A DNA stretch of 41,946 nucleotides from Planctomycetota bacterium (GTDB taxonomy: Bacteria > Planctomycetota > Planctomycetia > Pirellulales > JADFKK01). Below the pieces are notes generated by a model, which ran no database searches, had not been told where the DNA came from, and saw only the letters and a program-made list of their open reading frames with translations. Made by a program: the position numbers and the translations under genes. Each line of letters opens with the position of its first letter. Position 1 is the stretch's first letter. This document shows positions 16,916-24,432 of this stretch, piece after piece. The DNA is taken from positions 1 through 41,946 of the forward strand of contig JADFKK010000025.1 of NCBI GenBank assembly GCA_022564995.1, written 5' to 3'.

Positions 16916-19180
16916 TTATATCCTCGCTCTGTGAGCCTCGCACCGAACCGGCGCTGATTCAGCGGGTACTCCGCCAGTTTGTTTCGCCCACTCTTGAAAC
17001 GACGCATAGAGATCCTTAGCGGTCGCCTCGGCCTCTTCGCTTTCAAGGCAACGCTCATCGACAAACCGCCCCACCACGTCTTGCTCGTTGCGATAATTGT
17101 CCGTTTCGATCAACACCTCTTTGGGCGCCGCCAGTCCCTTCGCCTGCCAGTCGATGCAGCCGAGTAGCAGCCAATTCAGGATTCCGCTCTTCTCGGCGAG
17201 TAGCTTCTCGGGCAGTTCCTTGTCGGCCTCCAGTTCCGGCGGCCCCGATTCACCACGGGACGCATCCCAAAACCGGACGGCGAAGGGGATCAGCAGGATG
17301 CGCCGCCAGATTCCGGGGTCTTGCCCCCTGATTGTTGGCTTGTGATTTGCCGCCAGCATCACCTTATGGGTGGCGTCGAATTCCCAAAAATCCTCGCGCA
17401 TCCTGCGAGCCCTAACCTTGTCGCCGCCGGTCAATTCCTTGACCATCGACTCAGCCAACCGCTTGCCCTCTTCTGCCTCGATTGCCGCCACCAGCCGCTT
17501 TCCGAACAGGTCCGCCCGTTCGGTCGGATGGGCCTCGCCCCGCTTTATCATCAGAAAATCGGCCGGTGCCTTCATCGCGTAGTCCGGCCCCATCACGTCA
17601 ATCGTGGTGTTCAGCAGCACGCTCTTACCGTTCGCCCCGGTGCCGTACAGAAACGCCAAAATGTGGTCCCGTGTCGATCCGGTCAAGCAGTAGCCGAACA
17701 GCCGGCGGACGAATTCGGCGAGCGATTGATTGCCGTCGAAAGTCGAGTCGATGAATCGCAGCCAGGTCGGACAGTCGGCGTCGGGATCGTAGCGGACGGG
17801 CGCCAATTTGGTTAGATAATCGTCGCGTTGGTGTTGCCGTAGTTCGCCGGTCCGCAGGTCAAGCGTGCCGTTTTCTACGTTAAGCAGCCACGGGTTTTTA
17901 TCAAGCTTATCCGTCGCGATGGGAATTCCCGGTTCACTTTCGGCAAGAGCAATCATCGCCCCGATGCGTTCCCGCTTTTCACTGCTCATGGCGTGGCGAG
18001 CCATCGCCTTCCGCTCGTCTTTATCAAGCCCGGACAACTCATCGTAGATTTTCGCAACCGTGATTTTCGCTCGCCGGACAATCTCGCCCGATTCGTCCGG
18101 CTCCCATCGGGTGTCGTTCCATATCAGCCATCTTTTCCAGTGGTAGCAATATCGAAGGTCGCGACCATGCAGCCGGACAAGCCGCTGGGCGTTGCCCATG
18201 TCGGTCAAGTGGTAAGGGGCGTCGTTTTTCAAAGTTACATTGGAACTCTGGTCCTTCCCGTTCCACTTGTAAAACTCGCGCGTTCCTTCAATCGCCCCGG
18301 CAATCGTCCGCTCGCGGTAATCGTCCCGATCCCACTTGTCCCGATATAATCCACTGCCTCGAAAAATCCGGTCGATGCGATCGGCGTGAGGGCCACACCA
18401 GAATGCAAGGTGCGAACAAAGCGCGGCGTCGGCTTCGGACTGGCTCGGGTATTTTCCCTTCCACTTTCCGAACCACAACGTCTCGACAGCCGCTCCGTTT
18501 TGGGCCTGCGTCATCTTGGCGATAATGACTCCGTCGGCGTCGGGGGCTCCAGTCGAAAGTAATGCGGCAGCGCGACCCTTTTCTTTTTTGGGCGCCGCCT
18601 TTCCAAGGAACGCGCCGACCAAATCATCTATCGCCCCGTTGCAATCGTTGATGCCGATGCCTGATTCGATGATGGTATGCCCCGTGACGGTAAAGTATCT
18701 GCCGCGGTCATACGCCTCAAAATCACCAGCCTTGCCACACTTGGCGAGCGAACCCTTGACGAAAATCTTCACACCCGTGCCACTCGGCGACACTTCGCTA
18801 TAGCTGCCAAGCCGCTCGATAATCACCAGCGGGTCGGGCGCCTCAGCCTTCCACCGATTGCACGATCGTTGGTCATCGGACCAGGGGATAAACTTTCCAT
18901 CGTCACGACAGTGGTCCAGGTCGATGCCGACAAAGTCATCGTCATCGCCACTGAACATGTACCCGATACCGATACACGTTCCTTGCAAGTAAGCCGCCTT
19001 GGCCTGCTCGAATGAACGCCACGTCGATCGATCGTCACTCTTCGCCTTGCGGTCGGTGCCGGCGATGTACGGCGCCTTGCTCCAATCCTTCCAGGTGACC
19101 CACTGATCCCGCCGAGTCAATTCGAGCGGGATGTTGTCGAGCAACACCTTGAGTGCAACAGGTTTTTCGGCAGTGCTCAT
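16916..19180 (-). CDS. Primase-polymerase / SF3 helicase, C-terminus frameshifted
   Basis: A 754-residue replication protein. The N-terminal primase-polymerase domain has GIDLD (D87, D89) and the SPSGTG motif (131-136). A D5-type linker follows, then a superfamily 3 helicase with Walker A GTGANGKS (513-520). It would prime and unwind DNA for element replication. Near 16970-16976 one extra base shifts the frame. The encoded end APVRCEAHRARI is wrong, while the adjacent frame gives the expected tail EYPLNQRRFGARLTERGYKR and ends at 16858. The conserved winged-helix end is therefore lost in the encoded protein, though the catalytic parts are intact. The start overlaps the ERCC4 gene stop (ATGA). 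Confidence 0.85.
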   Translation of the reverse strand: MSTAEKPVALKVLLDNIPLELTRRDQWVTWKDWSKAPYIAGTDRKAKSDDRSTWRSFEQAKAAYLQGTCIGIGYMFSGDDDDFVGIDLDHCRDDGKFIPWSDDQRSCNRWKAEAPDPLVIIERLGSYSEVSPSGTGVKIFVKGSLAKCGKAGDFEAYDRGRYFTVTGHTIIESGIGINDCNGAIDDLVGAFLGKAAPKKEKGRAAALLSTGAPDADGVIIAKMTQAQNGAAVETLWFGKWKGKYPSQSEADAALCSHLAFWCGPHADRIDRIFRGSGLYRDKWDRDDYRERTIAGAIEGTREFYKWNGKDQSSNVTLKNDAPYHLTDMGNAQRLVRLHGRDLRYCYHWKRWLIWNDTRWEPDESGEIVRRAKITVAKIYDELSGLDKDERKAMARHAMSSEKRERIGAMIALAESEPGIPIATDKLDKNPWLLNVENGTLDLRTGELRQHQRDDYLTKLAPVRYDPDADCPTWLRFIDSTFDGNQSLAEFVRRLFGYCLTGSTRDHILAFLYGTGANGKSVLLNTTIDVMGPDYAMKAPADFLMIKRGEAHPTERADLFGKRLVAAIEAEEGKRLAESMVKELTGGDKVRARRMREDFWEFDATHKVMLAANHKPTIRGQDPGIWRRILLIPFAVRFWDASRGESGPPELEADKELPEKLLAEKSGILNWLLLGCIDWQAKGLAAPKEVLIETDNYRNEQDVVGRFVDERCLESEEAEATAKDLYASFQEWAKQTGGVPAESAPVRCEAHRARI

Positions 19181-19539
19181 TCCGTCGTCCCCGCTGGCTC
19201 CATTCCCTCAATCATCACCTCAGTCACGAAGATTCGATTCTCACGCCAACGCCTGCGCGCGGCGATGTACAGCATCTTGGCGACGTACTCACCCGCTTTT
19301 TCGTGTGAGCCAGCCATCACGATCGGCACGCCCTGGGCAATCCAGCCGAGACAACTCACCAAATCGCTGAGACTCTTGCGTTCGATTGCAATGACATTTT
19401 CCAGACCGCGCACGCTGTAGTCGCCGGTGGTCAACGTCGCCCGCATCGACAGCAACGGCGACAACGTGAGTGGTGTTTGCTCGCGAGTGTCGATCACTGC
19501 GGTGATTCGTTCGGGTTTTGGTTCGGCTGGAAAGTCCAT
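19177..19539 (-). CDS. ERCC4-type nuclease with internal deletion
   Basis: A 120-residue protein with the ERCC4/XPF nuclease motifs AVIDTREQTPL, TTGDYSV and ERKSLSDLVSCLG. The ERK...D set holds the metal ligands. After SCLG it jumps straight to WIAQGVPIVMAGSHEKAGEY, a segment that in phage homologues normally lies about 70 residues further on. This points to an in-frame internal deletion; related proteins are about 190-220 residues. Such nucleases cut branched DNA. Here the active-site half is present but part of the fold is missing, so activity is doubtful. It overlaps the primase start by four bases. Confidence 0.7.
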   Translation of the reverse strand: MDFPAEPKPERITAVIDTREQTPLTLSPLLSMRATLTTGDYSVRGLENVIAIERKSLSDLVSCLGWIAQGVPIVMAGSHEKAGEYVAKMLYIAARRRWRENRIFVTEVMIEGMEPAGTTE

Positions 19540-19553
19540 TTGCTTCGTTTCTG

Positions 19554-19808
19554 CTACCCTTCCACAATCCGATACGCCGTGATGTTTAACTCCCGATCGG
19601 TATTCGGATACGCGACGTAATACTGCTTGATCGCATCCACCGGATCGACCGCCCGGCCGCGCAGTGCCGTCTGCGTATCGGCCGCCACAAGATACTCATG
19701 GCAGTTTTCAACGGCCACTTGCGGCTGGTCGGGAAACGTGCCGACGTCCGGCGAAACTTCGCTGGCGAGGATGGTTGGATCGGTGGTGAGGTCACTTGCT
19801 TTGGCCAT
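19554..19808 (-). CDS. Small hypothetical phage-element protein (84 residues)
   Basis: Starts MAKASDLTTDPTILASEV at the ATG at 19808 and ends at 19554, 14 bases before the ERCC4 gene. It is hydrophilic with one cysteine, YLVAADTQTALRGR and a C-terminal strand-rich part (TDRELNITAYRIVEG). There is no membrane segment. I do not recognise a family. Position in the early gene cluster suggests a replication or regulatory accessory. Confidence 0.55.
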   Translation of the reverse strand: MAKASDLTTDPTILASEVSPDVGTFPDQPQVAVENCHEYLVAADTQTALRGRAVDPVDAIKQYYVAYPNTDRELNITAYRIVEG

Positions 19809-19841
19809 GAGTTCGATTCCTTAGTGAAAGTAAAAAGGTGG

Positions 19842-20003
19842 TTACGCCGCCGATTCGCGGGCCTCACGCGGCCTACGTTCCTGCTGGAGTAACTTCTCGT
19901 CCAACTCAATCAACAGCCGAGCCCAGGCGTCGATCGCTGCATCGGTCATGCGGCCACGATTGTGGGCCTCCCATGTCGGCTCGGGTTTTGGTTGGGCAAT
20001 CAT
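19842..20003 (-). CDS. 53-residue protein, paralogue of 7859-8020
   Basis: Starts MIAQPKPEPTWEAHNRG at the ATG at 20003, which overlaps the stop of the helix-turn-helix gene by four bases. Length and plan are identical to the gene before the serine recombinase: a proline-rich start, EP-x-WEA-x-N, a helix containing ARLLIELDEKLL, and a charged tail. Finding the pair next to two DNA-acting genes at opposite ends of the element suggests a shared small partner protein. The function is unknown. Confidence 0.55.
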   Translation of the reverse strand: MIAQPKPEPTWEAHNRGRMTDAAIDAWARLLIELDEKLLQQERRPREARESAA

Positions 20004-20203
20004 GCTGGCACGGCCTCCGCCTTGCACGGCTGCTTTCGAGATTCGACCCACTCGCGAAGGTCATCCGGGTCAAAGCGAATCTCATCATCCGGCAACAAGA
20101 CGTGCGGAATATCGCCAGCCTTAGCTAATCGCTGGAGGCGTTTCAGGGGCATCCGCAGCAACCGTGCCGCTTCGCCGTCAATGAGAAGTCGCGTGGCGTT
20201 CAT
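20000..20203 (-). CDS. Excisionase/MerR-like helix-turn-helix protein
   Basis: A 67-residue protein, MNATRLLIDGEAARLLRM..., with the helix-turn-helix 17 pattern: LIDGEAARLLRMPLKRLQRL followed by IPHVLLPDDEIRFDPDDLRE, the usual wing and DLxxWxxS end. Such proteins act as excisionases or as regulators of early phage genes. It lies first in a run of overlapping genes (ATGA to the 53-residue gene). Confidence 0.75.
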   Translation of the reverse strand: MNATRLLIDGEAARLLRMPLKRLQRLAKAGDIPHVLLPDDEIRFDPDDLREWVESRKQPCKAEAVPA

Positions 20204-20296
20204 GCGAGATAAGACGCATGAGACGCGGCGAAGGATTCAAAGAAACTGCCAGGATTACACTTCTGGTCAGTTGTTGCAGATGTTGTAGGTTGTCGG

Positions 20297-20620
20297 TCAG
20301 TTGTACGTCACTTGTTTTGCCCGATGAGCCAGCACATCCATGTCGTCGTCGGGCAAGTGTCGAAGGTAGAGTCGGTAATTCTTGCTGTCAATCTTCTGCC
20401 CAGACAACTTGTTTGCATTCCACATGCGTACAAACTGGCGACTGCCGCCGCTCAATCCGAGTCTCTTTCCAAACTGCAAAGGGCTGTCGATTCCAGAGAG
20501 CGGATCATCGCGATTCTCGCCCAGCGCCTCCCGTAGCTGATACAACACACAATCTGCGGCTGCGACCCCCGCCCCCTCGCCTGCGAATGTCTGTGGTCGC
20601 GGCCCCAACAGTCTAAGCAA
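20297..20620 (-). CDS. Hypothetical protein, start uncertain
   Basis: The frame runs from about LLRLLGPRPQTFAGEGAGVA to a TGA at 20297 (ending DVLAHRAKQVTYN). Protein-like sequence extends upstream of any start codon (YDRFTSDWYVDHWQSATEWA, up to about 20698), and a stop lies immediately before that. Either a frameshift has separated the ATG at 20699 from the body, or a rare start is used. It has no recognised domain; the C-terminal half is basic (GSRQFVRMWNANKLSGQKID). It probably belongs to the early region of the element and may be broken. Confidence 0.4.
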   Translation of the reverse strand: MLRLLGPRPQTFAGEGAGVAAADCVLYQLREALGENRDDPLSGIDSPLQFGKRLGLSGGSRQFVRMWNANKLSGQKIDSKNYRLYLRHLPDDDMDVLAHRAKQVTYN

Positions 20621-20696
20621 GTCGAATAGCCCTAGCCCGGCCGCCCATTCAGTCGCAGATTGCCAGTGGTCGACGTACCAATCACTGGTGAATCTG

Positions 20697-20795
20697 TCAT
20701 AGCTGTAGGGTTACCCATTTCAACACCGCTTCGATCGTGGCGATTCGCTCGCGAAGCCAGACAAGAAACTCGTCTTGATTGGTTGGAGTTTCCAT
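20697..20795 (-). CDS. 32-residue small protein
   Basis: METPTNQDEFLVWLRERIAT continues to a TGA at 20697. AGGAG about nine bases upstream of the ATG supports translation. It is helical and amphipathic. Its stop overlaps an ATG (ATGA) of a second frame that soon ends, which suggests the downstream gene once started there. Confidence 0.4.
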   Translation of the reverse strand: METPTNQDEFLVWLRERIATIEAVLKWVTLQL

Positions 20796-20915
20796 TCCAG
20801 AATTCTCCTACGTTGTGGCAGCCGGGCGAGCGTGGTCGTAGGAGAATGCCACGCTGCCGGACTGCCGGATCAGGCCGCCGTCGCGACCCGTCGCTGCATT
20901 CTACCCGTCTACCCC

Positions 20916-21188
20916 TCACACAGGAAACCATCCTGCGAGTCGATTACGCCCCTGCTTGACGAGTCCCCGTTCGCTGGCCCGTTTCAACAGCACAGACGCA
21001 TGGCTCGGCGACACATTCAGGTACGCGGCCAATTCATCCCGCGAGACAGACACTCCCCCCGAGCGCTTGCTCGCAAGGTGCGCCACGCCGTCGGCCGCCC
21101 GCTCGACAGCATCGCGTCGCCCAACCGCTGCCTTTAGCGTCTCTTGCGTGAATGTGACTGGTGGTATCGAAGTTCTTGCTTGATTCAC
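20916..21188 (-). CDS. Winged-helix DNA-binding protein
   Basis: A 90-residue protein. GTG at 21188 with GAGGA five bases upstream is preferred to the ATG at 21209, which lies inside a dispersed repeat. A helix-turn-helix is visible in VSRDELAAYLNVSPSHASVL with recognition helix SPSHASVLLKRASERG, and a wing follows (LVKQGRNRLAGWFPV). It is probably a phage-type regulator at the right end of the element. No cofactor-binding domain is present. Confidence 0.6.
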   Translation of the reverse strand: MNQARTSIPPVTFTQETLKAAVGRRDAVERAADGVAHLASKRSGGVSVSRDELAAYLNVSPSHASVLLKRASERGLVKQGRNRLAGWFPV

Positions 21189-21202
21189 AAGTGTCCTCGG
21201 GC

Positions 21203-21355
21203 AATACAAGCACGACGCGCAAGCGAGTGGGTCTCAGTGCCATCGTTTTTCCCAGGAAAACACACTCACTTGCGCGTCGTGCTTGTATTTGCGCAACTTC
21301 AAAACGCGCAAGCGAGGGACCACCCACAATTTCCCTCGCCAGCGCGTCGGGCTAG
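21203..21355. repeat. Nested palindromic dispersed repeat
   Basis: A 27-base arm at 21203-21229 (core CACGACGCGCAAGCGAGTG) faces an inverted copy at 21263-21289 with one mismatch. A second pair, ACGCGCAAGCGAGGGA (21304-21319) facing TCCCTCGCCAGCGCGT (21332-21347), follows. Bases 21203-21233 are identical to 39556-39586 (31 of 31). The remaining bases up to 21562 hold no gene; they are pyrimidine-rich with several CCGCTTTC-like units at about 21427-21485. Confidence 0.8.
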
Positions 21356-21562
21356 TGTGCCCCCGGTTCTCACGGCAATTTGCACTAACCAGCGGCTGCG
21401 AGCCGGGCAAACCCGGCGCGTTCTGCTTTCTCGTCGGCTATCCGCTTTCCCCTTTCCGCTTTCGTTTCCCTTTCCGCCTTTCCAAATAACCGCCCATTAC
21501 CTACTTTGGGTGCCTTGCGTGCCCAGCGTCCAATCGCAAGATGTGGATAGCCCCTATCGCTT

Positions 21563-22504
21563 TCACGGTTTGTGAATATCGTCCTTCCATGGAACAGACA
21601 GACCAAGTGCAGTCAGCTTCGTTTCGAGCTCTTGCCGTTCTCTGTTGGATTTGAGCCCCGTCTTTCCAGTCGAGAGCCAGCCGTTGTCGGCCGCGATCTG
21701 ATTGGCTTCATCGAGGTTGCCCTGTGATATTTGTTCGATGATTTCTTTATCGAGCCGTGTAAGGAGGAGAGCATTAAGCCGATAGTCAACAAATGCTTCC
21801 CAGGCAATTGGGCACCACTTCGCGACGATTTCATTGCCGATGGTGTTGGCGTAGCTACGGATTTCCAATTGCGCATGCGCATCCATTCGCAGTGACAGGA
21901 AATGAAAGAGGTTGTGCAAGTCGATCTTCCAATACGCTTCGGTATACGTCGATAAGGGCAAGTCCTTACGAGCTTGCTCTCGTGCAACTCCTTTCGATAA
22001 TCGCTCTTCGTATACCTCTCTCGCAACGTCTTGCAGTTCTTTCTCACGACCGGACAGGTATTCACCCGTTTCACTGTCAAGGAAATCACCGCTTCCTTGG
22101 CGGTTGGCCGCAGCTTGCTGCCGCCAAGCGTGACTCGGCGTTGTCTGTGCTGCGTCGATTGCTTCCGAGTAACGCGTCGAGTATTCGTTGACATTGGCCG
22201 TCCGGTGACGTATCCACTGCCGCCAACAATCCATTGGGACACGGACATGCAGCTTAATCTCGCACATCTCGAAAGGCGTTGTGTGGCGGTGACGCATCAA
22301 GTACCGGATGAGCCCACGGTCCTCGTGTACCTTCTTCGTTCCCGTTCCGTACGAGACTCTCGCTGCTTGCACGATTGACTCATCCGTCCCCATGTAATCT
22401 ACGACGCGGACGAAGCCATCATCCAACACGTCAAACCGAATACCCAGAGTTTTTTCTAGTCCAGGCGCGGCTGGCCGATCGAGTCTGTTTTTCTCACGGG
22501 TCAT
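21563..22504 (-). CDS. thyX: Flavin-dependent thymidylate synthase ThyX
   Basis: A 313-residue protein. It makes dTMP from dUMP using FAD, NADPH and methylene-tetrahydrofolate. The ThyX signature RHR-x7-S is present as RHRTANVNEYS (R99-S109), followed by TRYSE. Supporting motifs are YLMRHRHTTPFEMCEIKLHV and LRMDAHAQLEIRSYA. ATG at 22504 is chosen because GAGA precedes it; a TTG at 22516 is the alternative. The protein is longer than the typical 220-260 residues, with an extra C-terminal helical segment after DKEIIEQIS. It lies 22 bases after the methyltransferase stop, so it is read as the last gene of the five-gene operon. It may be a metabolic accessory or a dedicated nucleotide-modifying partner. 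Confidence 0.92.
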   Translation of the reverse strand: MTREKNRLDRPAAPGLEKTLGIRFDVLDDGFVRVVDYMGTDESIVQAARVSYGTGTKKVHEDRGLIRYLMRHRHTTPFEMCEIKLHVRVPMDCWRQWIRHRTANVNEYSTRYSEAIDAAQTTPSHAWRQQAAANRQGSGDFLDSETGEYLSGREKELQDVAREVYEERLSKGVAREQARKDLPLSTYTEAYWKIDLHNLFHFLSLRMDAHAQLEIRSYANTIGNEIVAKWCPIAWEAFVDYRLNALLLTRLDKEIIEQISQGNLDEANQIAADNGWLSTGKTGLKSNRERQELETKLTALGLSVPWKDDIHKP

Positions 22505-22526
22505 GTCTTTTCTCAATGCGTGGCGA

Positions 22527-23405
22527 CTAAGTCTTTATCCGCTTCAACTTTTGTCGGAGTTGCATCGGCAACTCTTTCGGTTTCCGGCTGAAGATAGCAA
22601 CTTCCGTGATTTGGCGACGTGATGCAAGCTCCCTGCTAACGGTCGAGTGACGCGATAGCTTCAGCACCCACCAGCCGCTGTACAGGGACAGCAGTTCGTC
22701 ATGGCGCAGTCCACTTACCGCGACAAAAACGCCACGCTGTTTCGCCGATCGACACTCGCGGGCAAGGCGCACCTGATCACTCCAGCTAAACAGTTTCTCA
22801 TTGTAACGAACAAATCCGTTGTTCTCACCCTTTCCAGTGTAGGGCGGGTCCGCGTAGATCGCGTCCCCACTCTTGGCACAACGGAATCCAGATTCAAAGT
22901 CCTGCACGGCTAGTGCTGCGTTCGAATACACAGCTGACACATCAATAACATGCTGTAGTGAACAGAGGCGACGTCCAGAGTCGCCAAAAGGCACGTTGAA
23001 TTCGCCAACTTTGTTGGTGCGGTAGATTCCGCCCCAACACGTCCGATTGAGAAACAGGAAGCGGGCAGCTCGACCGACATCGCTTCGCGGCACACGCCTG
23101 CGTACCCTCGCGTAACATTCGGCCGTGTTGGAGCACTGCCAAACCGCGCGAACGACCTCTTCTGGACGGGTACGAACGACATTGAAAAAGTGAATGAGGT
23201 CGCTATTTGTGTCGGACAACACGGAGCGTTCCGGTCGAAGTTGCAGAAAGACAGCTCCCGCCCCTACGAACGGTTCGTAATACGTGCCCGTTAGCTCACG
23301 CACCATGATGGCGCGCAACAGCGGAGCAAGCCAGCGTTTCCCACCTGGCCACTTGAGAAATGGCAACAGACGCGGAGTTGAATCTTGTTTAGTCAGGTCA
23401 GTCAA
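22527..23405 (-). CDS. Dam-type (D12 class) DNA adenine methyltransferase
   Basis: A 292-residue protein. It transfers a methyl group from S-adenosylmethionine to adenine N6. Motifs appear in D12 order: PFLKWPGGKRWL (15-26), motif I YYEPFVGAGAVFLQL (42-56), the Dam-family segment FLNRTCWGGIYRTNKVGEFN (117-136), and catalytic DPPYTGKG (186-193). All are intact. The likely start is TTG at 23405; no ATG precedes the first motif, and the TTG overlaps the stop of the upstream gene by eight bases (translational coupling). Dam relatives usually modify GATC or similar short sites, but the site here cannot be read. In this operon it most likely marks host DNA as self, or it is an orphan methyltransferase. 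Confidence 0.9.
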   Translation of the reverse strand: MTDLTKQDSTPRLLPFLKWPGGKRWLAPLLRAIMVRELTGTYYEPFVGAGAVFLQLRPERSVLSDTNSDLIHFFNVVRTRPEEVVRAVWQCSNTAECYARVRRRVPRSDVGRAARFLFLNRTCWGGIYRTNKVGEFNVPFGDSGRRLCSLQHVIDVSAVYSNAALAVQDFESGFRCAKSGDAIYADPPYTGKGENNGFVRYNEKLFSWSDQVRLARECRSAKQRGVFVAVSGLRHDELLSLYSGWWVLKLSRHSTVSRELASRRQITEVAIFSRKPKELPMQLRQKLKRIKT

Positions 23406-24432
23406 GATGGTCGTAAGCCTCTAACGAACTCATGTCAACCAAATCAAACCTCCAGAAGACGCCTAGCGCGTCAACATCAACCACACGATGACGATCTGGC
23501 ACGATGTACAGCAACGCGGGATAACGCAAAGTGAGGGCGCGAAGTGCCAGGGCGAGCGAGTGCGGTTTCGTGCCGCAACACACGTAATAAACATTTTGCT
23601 CGTCAGGCCGCTCGATGGAGGCTTCCTCTAACCGCTTCCACGCTTCGATCGCGTCACCTGCATCGGACCGAATGATGCGATCGTCCGGAATTCGGAAACG
23701 CTTGATTAATGGTGCGTTGCGTTTCCGTGTACGATCGACATATTCGGGTTTGACTCCGGGGTCTGGAAAGAGCAACGATACTTCGTCTGGCTCTTTTCGC
23801 GACACAAGGCGCAATGTTTTGGAGCCCTCAAAACCAACCGAAACGAGATATGCTCGCTTCTTGTCTGGATCCCATTCGCCCTCCAGCCCGGGCACGGGCA
23901 CGGCATCCCATCCGCCAGCCGTAAAAAGCTCGTGCTGATCTTCTTCTGATTCCTCCTCAGGATAATCTCCCTCCGAATAAAATACCGTGACTTCACTCGC
24001 TATTCCCGATAGCACTGCCTGACTAAGAAGGCCCAATGACAAAAATCGAGGACACGTACTTAAGTCGATAAATATTCTAAGTGGCCTCGCAAGTTCCCTA
24101 TGCACGTCCAGTACATGCTGTAAGAGCTGATTCCACAATCCGTCTACGTCGCGTGAATCTCCGCGAAGTTCCTTGCATTTTCCGATTTTACTGGCAAATT
24201 GAAGCAACAGAGGATCATGCTTGTCCATAAGTCCTGAAACATCACGGAGATCCGGAATCACGACGGAGCAATTCGCTGCCCGAAGCTCGGTAGCGCATGT
24301 CACTGAAAGACAGCGCTTGTCCCAACTCGACGAAAACAGCGCATAATCGAACTCACCGCGAGCCAAATCAGGAACCGATTCGCTTCGTCGTGACTTGCCC
24401 CGCAAAAACCCGTGCCGGAATTCACTACTCAT
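23398..24432 (-). CDS. Two-lobed alpha/beta (Rossmann-like) protein of unknown function, possible CARF-like sensor
   Basis: A 344-residue protein with no recognised family. The N-terminal lobe reads FDYALFSSSWDKRCLSV ... LRIFIDLSTCPRFLSLGLLS ... EVTVFYSEGDYP; the second lobe reads AYLVSVGFEGSKTLRLV ... VYYVCCGTKPHSLALALRAL ... ALLYIVPDRHRV. Both have alternating strand and helix predictions and glycine- or serine-rich turns. The CGTKPHSLAL turn resembles the GTK-x-M motif of CARF domains that bind cyclic nucleotides, but this is only a pattern likeness. The ATG at 24432 has a strong GAGGAGGAAG ahead of it and overlaps the ATPase stop by eight bases. There are no membrane segments and no obvious nuclease motif. 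In the operon it probably works with the ATPase. Confidence 0.6.
   Translation of the reverse strand: MSSEFRHGFLRGKSRRSESVPDLARGEFDYALFSSSWDKRCLSVTCATELRAANCSVVIPDLRDVSGLMDKHDPLLLQFASKIGKCKELRGDSRDVDGLWNQLLQHVLDVHRELARPLRIFIDLSTCPRFLSLGLLSQAVLSGIASEVTVFYSEGDYPEEESEEDQHELFTAGGWDAVPVPGLEGEWDPDKKRAYLVSVGFEGSKTLRLVSRKEPDEVSLLFPDPGVKPEYVDRTRKRNAPLIKRFRIPDDRIIRSDAGDAIEAWKRLEEASIERPDEQNVYYVCCGTKPHSLALALRALTLRYPALLYIVPDRHRVVDVDALGVFWRFDLVDMSSLEAYDHLD

Larger units (their letters stand above)
6849..21188. mobile_element. Degraded prophage / phage-derived element
   Basis: All identifiable genes in this stretch lie on the minus strand in a phage-like order: DNA-binding regulators, small genes, ERCC4 nuclease, primase-helicase, small gene, large terminase, capsid protease, coiled-coil protein, a possible tape-measure scrap, a type IIG restriction enzyme, and a serine recombinase at the far end. 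No portal, major capsid or tail genes are found. The recombinase, terminase, nuclease and primase all carry deletions or frameshifts, so the element is very unlikely to be mobile by itself. No attachment-site pair could be identified. The right limit is set by the last phage-like regulator, before the repeat cluster at 21203. Confidence 0.75.
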
